Positions 52,254 through 62,017 of a stretch of DNA of 64,000 nucleotides are shown here, piece by piece. Where the stretch lies: contig NZ_LT607755.1 of assembly GCF_900090275.1 (NCBI RefSeq), positions 6,262,001 through 6,326,000 on the forward strand, given 5' to 3'. How positions within the stretch are numbered: position 1 is the stretch's first letter; every line of letters starts with the position of its first letter. Made by a program: the position numbers and the translations under genes. The DNA comes from Micromonospora zamorensis. GTDB lineage: Bacteria; Actinomycetota; Actinomycetes; Mycobacteriales; Micromonosporaceae. The notes beneath the pieces were generated by a model. That model saw only the letters and a program-made list of their open reading frames with translations. It had not been told where the DNA came from and did not search any database.

Positions 52254-55145
52254 GTGAGCGACGAGGATCTGTGGCGGGTGCTGCGCGGCATCGCCGACAT
52301 GCCGTACGGGGCGGGGCAGATCGCCGCGCTGGAGCAGCTGTTGCGTCGGGTCGACGCAGCCGACGACCGACACCTTGCCTTCGTCACCCGGATGCAGGCC
52401 ACCACCGGCTACATCTACGGCGGCGAGCCGGCGAAGTCCTTCGTGACCTTCTCCTGGTGCCTGTCCGAGTTCGACCAGGATCCGCAGCCATACCACCAGC
52501 GGCACCTGCACAACCTGCTCTGGCACTTCAAGTACATGGTCAACGGCCTGCTGAACTTCCCAGAGGTGCCACTCGACCGCACGTACGCCGTGCTGGACGA
52601 CATGGAACGCCGCTACCGGGCCGGTGGGCACAGCCTGCAGACCGTCCACAAGCATCGGTTCCGGGTCGCCAACCACGTGGGCGACACCGAGGCGGCCGCG
52701 CACTGGTACCGGCTCTGGCAGACCACCCCGCGCGACGCCCTCTCCGACTGCGCCGGCTGTGACCCGACGAGCCAGGTGAACTACCTCGCCGACACCGGGC
52801 GGGACGCGGAGGCGGTGGCGTTGTCCGAGCCGGTGCTCGCCGGCCGGCTCACGTGCAACGAGCAGCCGCAGGCGATCCTCACCGCGCTGCTCCTGCCGTA
52901 CCTGCGGACCGGGCGGGCCGAGTCGGCGCGGGACGCGCACCGGGAGGCGTACCGCCGGTTGCGCGGCAACCTCGCCGACCTGTGGGACATCGGCGACCAC
53001 GTCGAGTTCTGCACGTTGACCGGGAACGAGGCGCGGGCGGTGGAGTTGGTCGAACGGCACCTGGACTGGCTGGACCGGGCACCGTCGCCGGCCGCCGCGA
53101 TGCACTTCGCTGCGACGGCCGCCGCAGCGCTGCGCCAGGCCGGTCAGAGCGGTGAGGCGACCCTGTACCGCCGGGCTGCCGAGGGCCGACCGGCCGGCGA
53201 GGTGTCGGCGTTGGTGCTCGCCGACGAGCTGACACGGACCGCGACCGGGCTGGCGGAGCGCTTCGACGCCCGCAACGGCACCACCCACCAGTCGGAGTGG
53301 ATCGCCCGCCGGCTCGCTGTGCGGCCGCGCGGCGAGCACCTGCCGCTGTCCGCGAGCGTCCGCCGTCGCCCGCCACGCCCGACGGAGGGCGAGCCGACCA
53401 CTCCCACGAGCAAGGCCTCTGCGGCGACCGGCGACGTGGTGCGCTCCGGCATGGCCGTGCCGACCGCCGTGCCGGTGCCCGCCGACGCCGGGCCGGATGA
53501 GCTGCTGAACCTCGCCGAGCAGAGCTGGGGTCGGCACGACCCGGCCATGTTCCGAGCGGTGCTGGCCGCCTACGACGAGCGGTTCGGTTCGGCCGACCTG
53601 CCCCCGCGTACGCTCGCCCACCGGTTGGCGTTGCGGGCGGCCGAGCGCGGCGACGAGGACGACATTCCGGGCGCGATCGAGATGAGCCGAGCGGCACTGG
53701 AGGCGTACCGGACGGCGGGCGAGGAGTTGTCCGCCCAGGTGATCGCCGGGCGGCTCGGCGTGCTGCTGACCCGGTCCGACGACGACGCCGACGAGGGGTT
53801 GGCGTTGGTCCAGAAGGCAGCCGAGGTGCTGGACCGGGACGGCGACGCCCGGCAGCGGGCCGCCGCCCACGACCGGGTGGCGTTGGCGCTGCTGCACCGG
53901 GAACGCTGGGCCGACGCGCTCGCGGCGCTGGACCGGGTGCCGCCCGACGCGGGTGGCGATCCATACCTGGCGGCCCGGGTCGCACTGCACCGGGCGCACC
54001 TGCTGGAGCAGGCGGACCGTGTCGAGGAGGCACGCGCCGCCGCCGACGAGTCCCGTCGGATCGGCCGTGAACTGGGCGTCGGTGAGCTGGTCACGGCGGC
54101 CTGCCTGGCGTACGCCCGAACGGTGGACGACCCGGCCGAGGCGGTGGCCGCCTGCGACGAGGCACTGCCGCTTGCACCTGCGGACGCGGAGTTGCCGGTT
54201 CGCGTCGCCCGCGCCCGCGCGTTGCTCGCCGCAGGCCGGGCCGCCGACGCGGTGGACGACCTCGTCGAGGCCGTGACGCTCTGCGTGGAGCGGGGTGCCG
54301 AGGGAGACGCGTTCCTGCGGTGGGAGCTGGCGAACGCGTACCGGATGGTGGGTCGGCTCGGCGAGGCGGCCGAGGTCGCCGAGGAGGCCGTCCTCGGTCT
54401 CGACCGGCTTGGCGCCCAGGCCGAGGCGGACCGTTGCCGGCACCTGCTGGCCGGCGTGTACGCCGGTCTCGGCGAGATCGATCCGGCGCTGACCCTGCTG
54501 GAGCAGTTGGCCGACAACCTGAATGGTCCCGACAACCTCCCGTATCGGGCGCAGGTGCTGGAGGAGGCCGGCGACATCCTCTACGACGCGGACCGGGACG
54601 CGGCCGGCGCAGAGCGGTTCGCCGCAGCCGCCACGGCGTACCGGCTCGGCGGCATGCCGCTGGACGAGCTGCGGGCGCGTCGGCGCGAGGCGTACGCCTG
54701 GTTCTGGGCCGACGACCGGCCGGCGGCGATCCGTGCCGTCGAGCAGGTGGACGAGTTGGCGGCGACGCTGGCCGGACAGGCCGAGCCACCGGTGACGTAC
54801 GAGCTGGCGATGGCGGCCGAGGCCGGGGCGCGGGTGCTGACGGCCGACGGCCGGCTGGACGAGGCGCTGGCGCGACTCACCGGGGTGCCCGACCAGCTGC
54901 GGTCGATCGAGGCATTCGGTGAGGCCGCCCAGGTGGAGGGTCTCACCGGCGAGCTGCTGCTTCGACTGGACCGGCCAGCCGAGGCGGAGCCGCTGCTGCG
55001 GCGTGTCCTCGGTGGGCTGCCGGCCGACTCGCGGCCGGTCCGCCAGACAGCCTGGCTGCTGGCCCGTGCCCTGGATCTGCTGGACCGGCCCGCCGAGGCC
55101 ACCGCGCTGCGGACGGAGCACGACCTCGATCCGGACGATGACTGA
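52254..55145 (+). CDS. Large TPR-repeat protein coupled to the HSP90-like gene
   Basis: A 963-residue soluble protein. Residues 1-380 form a helical region with conserved aromatic segments (ATTGYIYGGEPAKSFVTFSW, HQRHLHNLLWHFKYMVNG) and a CAGCDPTSQVNYLADTGRD block with two cysteines. A Pro/Thr-rich linker spans about 395-455. Residues 460-960 are tandem tetratricopeptide-like helices (for example LAHRLALRAAERGDEDD, RQRAAAHDRVALALLHRERW, ALDLLDRPAEATALR). GTG 52254 is within 2 nt of the HSP90-like stop, with AGGAG upstream, so the two are translated together. This suggests a chaperone-adaptor pair. Confidence 0.85.
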   Translation: MSDEDLWRVLRGIADMPYGAGQIAALEQLLRRVDAADDRHLAFVTRMQATTGYIYGGEPAKSFVTFSWCLSEFDQDPQPYHQRHLHNLLWHFKYMVNGLLNFPEVPLDRTYAVLDDMERRYRAGGHSLQTVHKHRFRVANHVGDTEAAAHWYRLWQTTPRDALSDCAGCDPTSQVNYLADTGRDAEAVALSEPVLAGRLTCNEQPQAILTALLLPYLRTGRAESARDAHREAYRRLRGNLADLWDIGDHVEFCTLTGNEARAVELVERHLDWLDRAPSPAAAMHFAATAAAALRQAGQSGEATLYRRAAEGRPAGEVSALVLADELTRTATGLAERFDARNGTTHQSEWIARRLAVRPRGEHLPLSASVRRRPPRPTEGEPTTPTSKASAATGDVVRSGMAVPTAVPVPADAGPDELLNLAEQSWGRHDPAMFRAVLAAYDERFGSADLPPRTLAHRLALRAAERGDEDDIPGAIEMSRAALEAYRTAGEELSAQVIAGRLGVLLTRSDDDADEGLALVQKAAEVLDRDGDARQRAAAHDRVALALLHRERWADALAALDRVPPDAGGDPYLAARVALHRAHLLEQADRVEEARAAADESRRIGRELGVGELVTAACLAYARTVDDPAEAVAACDEALPLAPADAELPVRVARARALLAAGRAADAVDDLVEAVTLCVERGAEGDAFLRWELANAYRMVGRLGEAAEVAEEAVLGLDRLGAQAEADRCRHLLAGVYAGLGEIDPALTLLEQLADNLNGPDNLPYRAQVLEEAGDILYDADRDAAGAERFAAAATAYRLGGMPLDELRARRREAYAWFWADDRPAAIRAVEQVDELAATLAGQAEPPVTYELAMAAEAGARVLTADGRLDEALARLTGVPDQLRSIEAFGEAAQVEGLTGELLLRLDRPAEAEPLLRRVLGGLPADSRPVRQTAWLLARALDLLDRPAEATALRTEHDLDPDDD

Positions 55146-55218
55146 GCGCGCCGAGGTGTGTCCAATCGCTGGGTAACCAGCGGCCCCCGGTGGTCAGGTC
55201 GCGGTCTACGCTTGCCCG

Positions 55219-55818
55219 GTGACGGTGGAGCAGCAGGCACGGGGTGCGGCGGGCGCGGGCCGGCGCAGGTCCCGCAAGGACGAGATCCTGGAGATCGCGG
55301 TCGGTCTGTTCGCCGCCCGTGGCTACCACGGTGTGTCGATGGACGACATCGGTGCGGCGGCGGGGGTCACGGGTCCGGCGCTCTACCACCACTTCGCCGG
55401 CAAGGAGGCCATGCTGGCCGCCGCGCTGATCCCGGTCAGCGACGGGTTGCTGGCCGGTGGGCGGGAACGTGCCGCCGGCCGCCCGGACGACCCGCGCGGT
55501 GTGCTGGAGTCGCTGATCGACTTCCACGTCGAGTTCGCGCTGGCCAACCCGGCGGTGATCGCGTTGCACCTGCACGAGTTGGATCGCCTGCCGGAGGAGC
55601 CGCGACGGCAGATCCGTCGCCTGCAACGGCTCTACGTCGAGGAGTGGGTGACAGTGCTCACCGCGCTGCACCCGGGCATGCCCGACGGTGAGGCTCGGGT
55701 GCTCGCGCACGCCGCGTTCGGTCTGATGAACTCGACCCCGTTCCTTGGTGGCGAGGTGGACCGCCGACGCCGTGCCGAGCTGCTGCGCGGCGCGACCCTG
55801 GCCGCACTGCTCGCCTGA
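55219..55818 (+). CDS. TetR-family regulator (probable regulator of the acyl-CoA cluster)
   Basis: A 199-residue repressor with a helix-turn-helix SRKDEILEIAVGLFAARGYH to ALYHHFAGKEAMLAA. The C-terminal domain is of the type seen with acyl-CoA catabolism genes. GTG 55219. It lies 92 nt before the biotin carboxylase on the same strand and is probably the local regulator; a palindromic AACGATCGTT upstream of the carboxyltransferase gene is a candidate target. Confidence 0.9.
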   Translation: MTVEQQARGAAGAGRRRSRKDEILEIAVGLFAARGYHGVSMDDIGAAAGVTGPALYHHFAGKEAMLAAALIPVSDGLLAGGRERAAGRPDDPRGVLESLIDFHVEFALANPAVIALHLHELDRLPEEPRRQIRRLQRLYVEEWVTVLTALHPGMPDGEARVLAHAAFGLMNSTPFLGGEVDRRRRAELLRGATLAALLA

Positions 55819-55910
55819 GGCCGACTCGCTCGCCTGAACCCGACTCGTCAGAAGCCCGTCGGTCATGATTCCCTGACTACCGTCCCACCATCCGGACGCC
55901 GGGAGGAAAC

Positions 55911-57248
55911 ATGATCGAGTCACTGCTGGTCGCCAATCGGGGCGAGATCGCCCGCCGGATCATCCGGACCGCCAAGCGGCTCGGCATCCGCGCGATCGCT
56001 GTGTACTCGGAGGCCGATGCCGACCTCCCGTTCGTGGCCGAGGCGGACGAGGCCGTTCTCATCGGCCCGCCGAACCCGGCGCAGAGCTACCGCAACGCCG
56101 AGGCGATCCTCGCCGCCGCGAAGGCGACAGGTGCGCAGGCCATCCACCCCGGTTACGGCTTCCTGTCGGAGAACGCCGAGTTCGCCCGTACCGTCGAGTC
56201 GAGCGGCCTGATCTGGGTCGGGCCCGACGCGGACGCGATCACCGCGATGGGCGACAAGATCAATGCCCGGAACCTGATGGCGGCCGCCGGCGTTCCCGTC
56301 GCGCCCGGCACCACCGACCCGGCCGCCGACCTGGACGCGGCGGTGACCGCCGCCGCCGGGATCGGCTACCCGGTGATGGTCAAGGCCGCGGCCGGTGGCG
56401 GCGGCATGGGCATGGGCGTCGCCGTCGACGAGGCCGCGCTGCGCACCGAGTACGACAAGGTGCGCGCGTTCGCCGAGCGGATGTTCGGCGACGGCTCGGT
56501 GCTGATCGAGCGGTACTTCCCCCGGGTGCGGCACGTCGAGGTGCAGATTCTCGGCCTGGCCGACGGCCGGGTGGTGGCGCTCGGCGAGCGGGAGTGCTCG
56601 GTGCAGCGACGCAACCAGAAGCTGGTCGAGGAGTCGCCGTCCCCGGCGGTGTCGCCGGAGCTGCGATCTCGCCTCCTGGCGGCGGCGGTGCGCGCGGGTG
56701 AGGCGGTCAGCTACCGCAACGCGGGCACCGTGGAGTGTTTGCTCGATCCGGAGACGAACGAGTTCTTCTTCCTGGAGATGAACACGCGCCTTCAGGTGGA
56801 GCACCCGGTGACCGAGTACGTCTACGGCGTCGACCTGGTCGAGGAGCAGTTGCGGGTGGCGTCCGGGCTGGCGCCGACCTTCGACCCGGACGCGTTGGCG
56901 CCGAGCGGTCACGCCATCGAGCTGCGGATCAACGCCGAGGATCCGAAGCGCTTCCTGCCCGGCCCCGGCGTGATCAGGACCTGGGTGGAGCCCACCGGCG
57001 AGGGTGTGCGGGTCGACTCCGGTTACACCGAGGGCAACACGGTCACCCCGTTCTACGACAGCCTGCTGGCCAAGCTCATCATCAGCGGAGCCACCCGTGA
57101 CGAGGTGCTGGAGCGGGCGAAGGCCGCGGTCGCCGCCTTCCAGATCGAGGGCCCGAAGAACAACGTCCCCTTCTTCGCCGAGCTCCTGACCAACGAAGAG
57201 TTCCTCTCCGGCGCCTACGACACGGGCATCGTCTCCCGAATGCGCTGA
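55911..57248 (+). CDS. Biotin carboxylase subunit of an acyl-CoA carboxylase
   Basis: A 445-residue ATP-grasp enzyme that carboxylates biotin. The N-terminal domain starts SLLVANRGEIARRIIRTAKR. The ATP-grasp glycine loop is KAAAGGGGMGMG. The catalytic segment is FFLEMNTRLQVEHPVTE. The C-terminus has GAYDTGIVSRM. Unlike MccA of leucine catabolism (about 660 residues), it ends without a biotinyl-carrier domain (no AMKM motif), so it needs a separate carrier protein. ATG 55911 has GGAGG. It is followed by HMG-CoA lyase on the same strand. Confidence 0.93.
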   Translation: MIESLLVANRGEIARRIIRTAKRLGIRAIAVYSEADADLPFVAEADEAVLIGPPNPAQSYRNAEAILAAAKATGAQAIHPGYGFLSENAEFARTVESSGLIWVGPDADAITAMGDKINARNLMAAAGVPVAPGTTDPAADLDAAVTAAAGIGYPVMVKAAAGGGGMGMGVAVDEAALRTEYDKVRAFAERMFGDGSVLIERYFPRVRHVEVQILGLADGRVVALGERECSVQRRNQKLVEESPSPAVSPELRSRLLAAAVRAGEAVSYRNAGTVECLLDPETNEFFFLEMNTRLQVEHPVTEYVYGVDLVEEQLRVASGLAPTFDPDALAPSGHAIELRINAEDPKRFLPGPGVIRTWVEPTGEGVRVDSGYTEGNTVTPFYDSLLAKLIISGATRDEVLERAKAAVAAFQIEGPKNNVPFFAELLTNEEFLSGAYDTGIVSRMR

Positions 57249-57294
57249 CCGGCCAGGCCGTCGCCCCTGCGGGGAGGCAGGACTGGTTCGTTCG

Positions 57295-57379
57295 CCCTTT
57301 GCTCTGCTTACCTATAGGCGACAGCGGTTGTCCGGATGACGGACAGTAACCGTCGCACATAGGGCAGCAGAGCAAAGGG
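57295..57379. repeat. 85-nt palindromic element with perfect 14-bp arms
   Basis: CCCTTTGCTCTGCT at 57295-57308 pairs perfectly with AGCAGAGCAAAGGG at 57366-57379. Inside, CCTAT/ATAGG, GCGAC/GTCGC, GGTT/AACC and GTCCG/CGGAC can extend the structure around a GATGA loop. Function unknown: a dispersed intergenic repeat, structured RNA or terminator of the upstream gene are all possible. No target-site duplication is seen. Confidence 0.75.
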
Positions 57380-57421
57380 GCCGACATGCTGTCCCGATCC
57401 GACGTCACAGCGAGGTGACCG

Positions 57422-58342
57422 ATGAGTCAACTGCCAGATTCCGTCTCCATCCGTGAGGTCGGGCCGCGGGACGGGTTGCAGAACGAGGACCCGATCCCGA
57501 CCGACGCCAAGGTGCGGCTGCTCGACGCCCTCTCCGGCACCGGCGTACGCCGGATCGAGGCGGTGTCGTTCGTGCACCCCAAGGCGATCCCGCAGATGGC
57601 CGACGCCGACGAGGTGTGGCAGCGGGCGGTCAAGGCCGACGGGGTGCGGTACTCAGCGCTGGTGCCGAACACCCGGGGCGCCCAGCGGGCCCTCGCCGCC
57701 GGCTTCACCGAGATCGAAGTGGTGGTCTCCGCCAGCGACACGCACAACCGGCGCAACGTCAACCGGTCGACCGACGAGTCGCTGGACGACATCGCCGAGC
57801 TGATCGACCTCCTGCACGGCGCGTCCGCGCAGGTCGAGGTGATCGTGGCGACCAGCTTCGGCTGCCCGTACGAGGGTGACATCGACCCGGCGCGGGTGGC
57901 CGGCATCGTCGACCGGGTGGTCCGCGACGGCGCGGACCGGGTCGCGTTCGGCGACACCACCGGCATGGGCACCCCACGCCGGGTCCGCGAGCTGCTGACC
58001 GCGGTACGCGACCGCAACGCGCACGTGCCGGTGCTGCTGCACTTCCACAACACCCGGGGTACGGCGCTGGCCAACCTGTTGACCGCGCTGGAGCTGGGGG
58101 TGACCGAGTTCGACGCCAGCGTCGGTGGCCTGGGCGGCTGCCCGTACGCGCCGGGGGCGAGCGGCAACCTGGCCACCGAGGAGGCCGTGCACATGCTGCA
58201 CGATATGGGCATCGACACGGGCATCGACCTGGCGGCCCTGATCGAGGCGGCGGAGCTGGCCGAGGAGTTGCTCGGCAAGAAGCTCCCGTCCGGCGTGCTG
58301 CGGGCGGGCCCGCGTACCCGCCTGACGCCGATGCCGAGCTGA
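57422..58342 (+). CDS. Hydroxymethylglutaryl-CoA lyase
   Basis: A 306-residue TIM-barrel enzyme that splits HMG-CoA into acetoacetate and acetyl-CoA, the last step of leucine breakdown. EVGPRDGLQNE is the N-terminal metal and substrate site. EAVSFVHPKAIPQMADADEV matches the family, and HFHNTRG holds the metal histidines. SVGGLGGCPYAPGASGNLATE contains the catalytic cysteine. ATG 57422. It follows the biotin carboxylase after the 85-nt palindromic element. Confidence 0.95.
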   Translation: MSQLPDSVSIREVGPRDGLQNEDPIPTDAKVRLLDALSGTGVRRIEAVSFVHPKAIPQMADADEVWQRAVKADGVRYSALVPNTRGAQRALAAGFTEIEVVVSASDTHNRRNVNRSTDESLDDIAELIDLLHGASAQVEVIVATSFGCPYEGDIDPARVAGIVDRVVRDGADRVAFGDTTGMGTPRRVRELLTAVRDRNAHVPVLLHFHNTRGTALANLLTALELGVTEFDASVGGLGGCPYAPGASGNLATEEAVHMLHDMGIDTGIDLAALIEAAELAEELLGKKLPSGVLRAGPRTRLTPMPS

Positions 58343-58358
58343 GCGGTTCGGACGCGAC

Positions 58359-58390
58359 GAAGGGGCCGGCGCGCGTGCGCCGGCCCCTTC
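58359..58390. terminator. Bidirectional terminator
   Basis: GAAGGGGCCGGCGC at 58359-58372 and GCGCCGGCCCCTTC at 58377-58390 make a perfect 14-bp stem with loop GCGT, between the convergent lyase and snapalysin genes. Confidence 0.92.
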
Positions 58391-58405
58391 CACGTGCCAG
58401 GTCGA

Positions 58406-58966
58406 TCAGCTCACGGAGGTGAGCGCGCTCGGCCAGCTGTCGCGGAAGATGTCCGCGCTGCGGTCGGTGGCGCTGAACGTGCCGGCGAAGAGGTTGCTCA
58501 CCCTGCTCGCCTCGGCGGAGCTGGGGTAGGCGTTGGTGCAGCTGGTGCCGGCGCTGCCGCCGGACATCAGCAGCGCGCAGTTCCCGTTGTAGTTGTCCGG
58601 CAGGCCGAGGATGTGCCCGATCTCGTGGGTCATGATCCGCAGCACGCTGTACTGGGCGGCCTGCTGGGTGTCGATGTAGACCCGGCCGTTGCCGAGGCTG
58701 GTCCGCTGGGCGTACGAGCCGCCGCCGGTGATCCGGTAGATCCGGAGGTTGGAGCCGCAGTTCGCCGAGAGGGTCAGGTTCACTGTGGCGTTGTTCCAGA
58801 TCGATGCGGCCTGGTTGGCGACGCTGGCGTAGCTGCCCGCCTGGCTGGTGTTGTAGCAGATGGTCATGGCGGCGGACGCGGGCGACGGGTTGGCGACCGT
58901 GACGCCGAGGGTGGCGAGTGCCGTCGCGAGGAACGCGACCGCGAGCCGGTTGAGTCGTGAGGTCAT
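58406..58966 (-). CDS. Secreted snapalysin-type metalloprotease (family M7)
   Basis: A 186-residue protein with an N-terminal signal peptide (LNRLAVAFLATALATLGVTV, cleavage likely after PASA). The zinc site is HEIGHILGLPD: H114, E115, H118 and D124, the HExxHxxGxxD pattern of snapalysin in which the third ligand is Asp. Four cysteines after the signal peptide could form two disulfides. This is a small extracellular casein-type protease of actinobacteria. A LysR regulator usually adjoins such genes; none is here. ATG 58966 has a GGAG site. Confidence 0.92.
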   Translation of the reverse strand: MTSRLNRLAVAFLATALATLGVTVANPSPASAAMTICYNTSQAGSYASVANQAASIWNNATVNLTLSANCGSNLRIYRITGGGSYAQRTSLGNGRVYIDTQQAAQYSVLRIMTHEIGHILGLPDNYNGNCALLMSGGSAGTSCTNAYPSSAEASRVSNLFAGTFSATDRSADIFRDSWPSALTSVS

Positions 58967-58998
58967 CGCTGACTCCGATCTGGGAGGGGGGTGTCAGG

Positions 58999-59028
58999 AG
59001 CCTAGCGATAAGCATTCATCTTTTTCAA
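58999..59028 (-). promoter_or_regulatory. Candidate snapalysin promoter
   Basis: On the minus strand, TTGAAA (59023-59028), an 18-nt spacer and TAGGCT (58999-59004) make a good vegetative-type promoter, in an unusually AT-rich patch for this window. The start codon is about 25 nt downstream of the expected transcript start. Confidence 0.5.
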
Positions 59029-59097
59029 TGTCTTGCGCCAAGCTTCGCCGTCTGATTCGCCCGTGGGTCGCCGACGGTCGTGCCGATGCGCTAGCCT

Positions 59098-59107
59098 AAC
59101 GATCGTT
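59098..59107. promoter_or_regulatory. Candidate TetR operator before the carboxyltransferase
   Basis: The 10-bp palindrome AACGATCGTT overlaps the end of a -10-like TAGCCT and lies 27 nt before the start codon. It fits the operator style of TetR regulators of acyl-CoA genes, but only one copy is seen. Confidence 0.4.
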
Positions 59108-59133
59108 CAGGTCGTTATGGCGAGGGAGTCGGC

Positions 59134-60666
59134 GTGACGCTCGACGGTGAGGCACTGGAGCAGCTGCGCAAGCGGGCCCGGTCCGGCGGCGCGGACAAGT
59201 ACCACGCGGCCAACGCGGCCAAGGGCAAGCTGTTCGCGCGAGAGCGGGTCGCGCTCCTGGTCGACGAGGGCTCCTTCGTCGAGGACGGCCTCTATGCCAA
59301 CACGATGGCCGAGGGGCTGCCCGCCGACGGGGTGGTCACCGGCACCGCCACGATCGACGGCCGACAGGTCTGCCTGATGGCCAACGACTCCACCGTCAAG
59401 GCCGGCAGCTGGGGCGCCCGCACCGTCGAGAAGATCATTCGGATCATCGAGCGGGCGTACGGCGCCGGTGTGCCGATGGTCTACCTGGTCGACTCGGCCG
59501 GCGCCCGGATCACCGACCAGGTCGACCTGTTCCCCGGCCGCCGTGGCGCCGGCAAGATCTTCTGGAACCAGGTGCGCGCCTCCGGCTCGATCCCGCAGGT
59601 GTGCGCGCTGTTCGGCCCGAGCGCCGCCGGAGGGGCTTACATTCCGGCGTTCTGCGACGTGGTCGCCCTGGTCGACGGCAACGCGAGCATGTATCTGGGC
59701 TCGGACCGGATGGTCGAGATGGTCACCGGCGAGAAGACCACCCTGGAGGCGATGGGCGGGGCCAAGGTGCACACCGCCGAATCCGGCGTCGGGCACTTCC
59801 TCTGCAAGACCGAGGCCGACGCCCTCGACGTGGTGAAGACCTACCTGTCGTACCTCCCGGCGAACTGGACGCAGGCGCCGCCGACCGCCCCGGCCGTCGC
59901 CGCCCCGGCCAAGGCCGACCTTGCCGCGCTCGTGCCGGCCAGCGAGCGGCAGGCGTTCGACATGCGGCGCTACGTCAAGGGTCTGCTCGACGAGGGTTCC
60001 TTCTTCGAGATCCAGGCCCTCTGGGCCAAGGAGCTGACCATCGGCTTCGGCCGCCTCGACGGCCAGGTCGTCGGTGTCATCGGCAACAACTCGATGTTCA
60101 AGGGCGGCGTGCTCTTCGTCGACTCGGCCGACAAGGCGACCCGGTTCGTGCAGCTCTGCGACGCGTTCAACGTGCCGCTGCTGTTCCTCAGCGACGTACC
60201 AGGCTTCATGGTCGGCAGCGTGGTGGAGAAGCAGGGCATCATCCGGCACGGTGCGAAGATGATCACCGCGATCTCCGAGGCGACGGTGCCGAAGATCTGC
60301 GTGGTGGTCCGCAAGGCGTACGGCGCCGGCCTCTACGCGATGGCCGGTCCCGGGTTCGAGCCGGACGCCACGATCGCGCTGCCGACCGCGAAGATCGCGG
60401 TGATGGGGGCCGAGGCCGCCGTGAACGCGGTCTACGCCAACAAGATCGCCGCCATCGCGGACGAGAACGAGCGGGCCGCCTTCGTCGCCGCGAAGCGGGC
60501 CGAGTACGAGCAGGACATCGACGTCGTCCGCCTCGCCAGTGAGCTGGTGGTGGACGCCATCGTCGAGCCGCAGGACCTGCGCACCGAGCTGGTCCGTCGG
60601 TTCGCGGCGGCGCGTACGAAGGACCGGCACTTCTCCCGCCGTCGGCACGGCGTCACCCCGGTCTGA
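59134..60666 (+). CDS. Carboxyltransferase (beta) subunit of an acyl-CoA carboxylase, methylcrotonyl-CoA type
   Basis: A 510-residue two-crotonase-domain protein that moves the carboxyl group from biotin to an acyl-CoA. N-domain marks: AKGKLFARERVALLVDEGSF, and FGPSAAGGAYIPAFCDVVALV. C-domain marks: FLSDVPGFMVGSVVEKQGIIRHGAKMI and VVRKAYGAGLYAMAGPGFEP. This sequence style fits the methylcrotonyl-CoA rather than the propionyl-CoA form, in agreement with the HMG-CoA lyase and dehydrogenase alongside. GTG 59134. A GC-rich hairpin precedes the dehydrogenase gene. Confidence 0.92.
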   Translation: MTLDGEALEQLRKRARSGGADKYHAANAAKGKLFARERVALLVDEGSFVEDGLYANTMAEGLPADGVVTGTATIDGRQVCLMANDSTVKAGSWGARTVEKIIRIIERAYGAGVPMVYLVDSAGARITDQVDLFPGRRGAGKIFWNQVRASGSIPQVCALFGPSAAGGAYIPAFCDVVALVDGNASMYLGSDRMVEMVTGEKTTLEAMGGAKVHTAESGVGHFLCKTEADALDVVKTYLSYLPANWTQAPPTAPAVAAPAKADLAALVPASERQAFDMRRYVKGLLDEGSFFEIQALWAKELTIGFGRLDGQVVGVIGNNSMFKGGVLFVDSADKATRFVQLCDAFNVPLLFLSDVPGFMVGSVVEKQGIIRHGAKMITAISEATVPKICVVVRKAYGAGLYAMAGPGFEPDATIALPTAKIAVMGAEAAVNAVYANKIAAIADENERAAFVAAKRAEYEQDIDVVRLASELVVDAIVEPQDLRTELVRRFAAARTKDRHFSRRRHGVTPV

Positions 60667-60744
60667 TCCTCGATCCGGGCCCCCCACAGCGACCCGCCCC
60701 GGCGTCACGAGCGCCGGGTGGGACCGTCCTTACAGGAGGATGAG

Positions 60745-61893
<1,149 letters not shown>

Positions 61894-62017
61894 GAGATCC
61901 AGTCGGACACCCGCACCGGGTGGACCGCCAGTACGGCTGTCGGGTTTCGGCGGGTGGGCGTCAGTAGCCCGACGTTCGACTGCCGAGCGTCGGAGTCGAT
62001 CCGTACTCTTCGTGCCC

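Noticed and set aside
52140..55121. 993-codon frame antisense to the TPR gene
   Set aside because: A shadow of the TPR gene, whose repeats, coupling and codon bias all support the plus strand.
58359..58390. The perfect 14-bp hairpin as a small RNA gene
   Set aside because: Its place between two convergent gene ends is fully explained by a bidirectional terminator.
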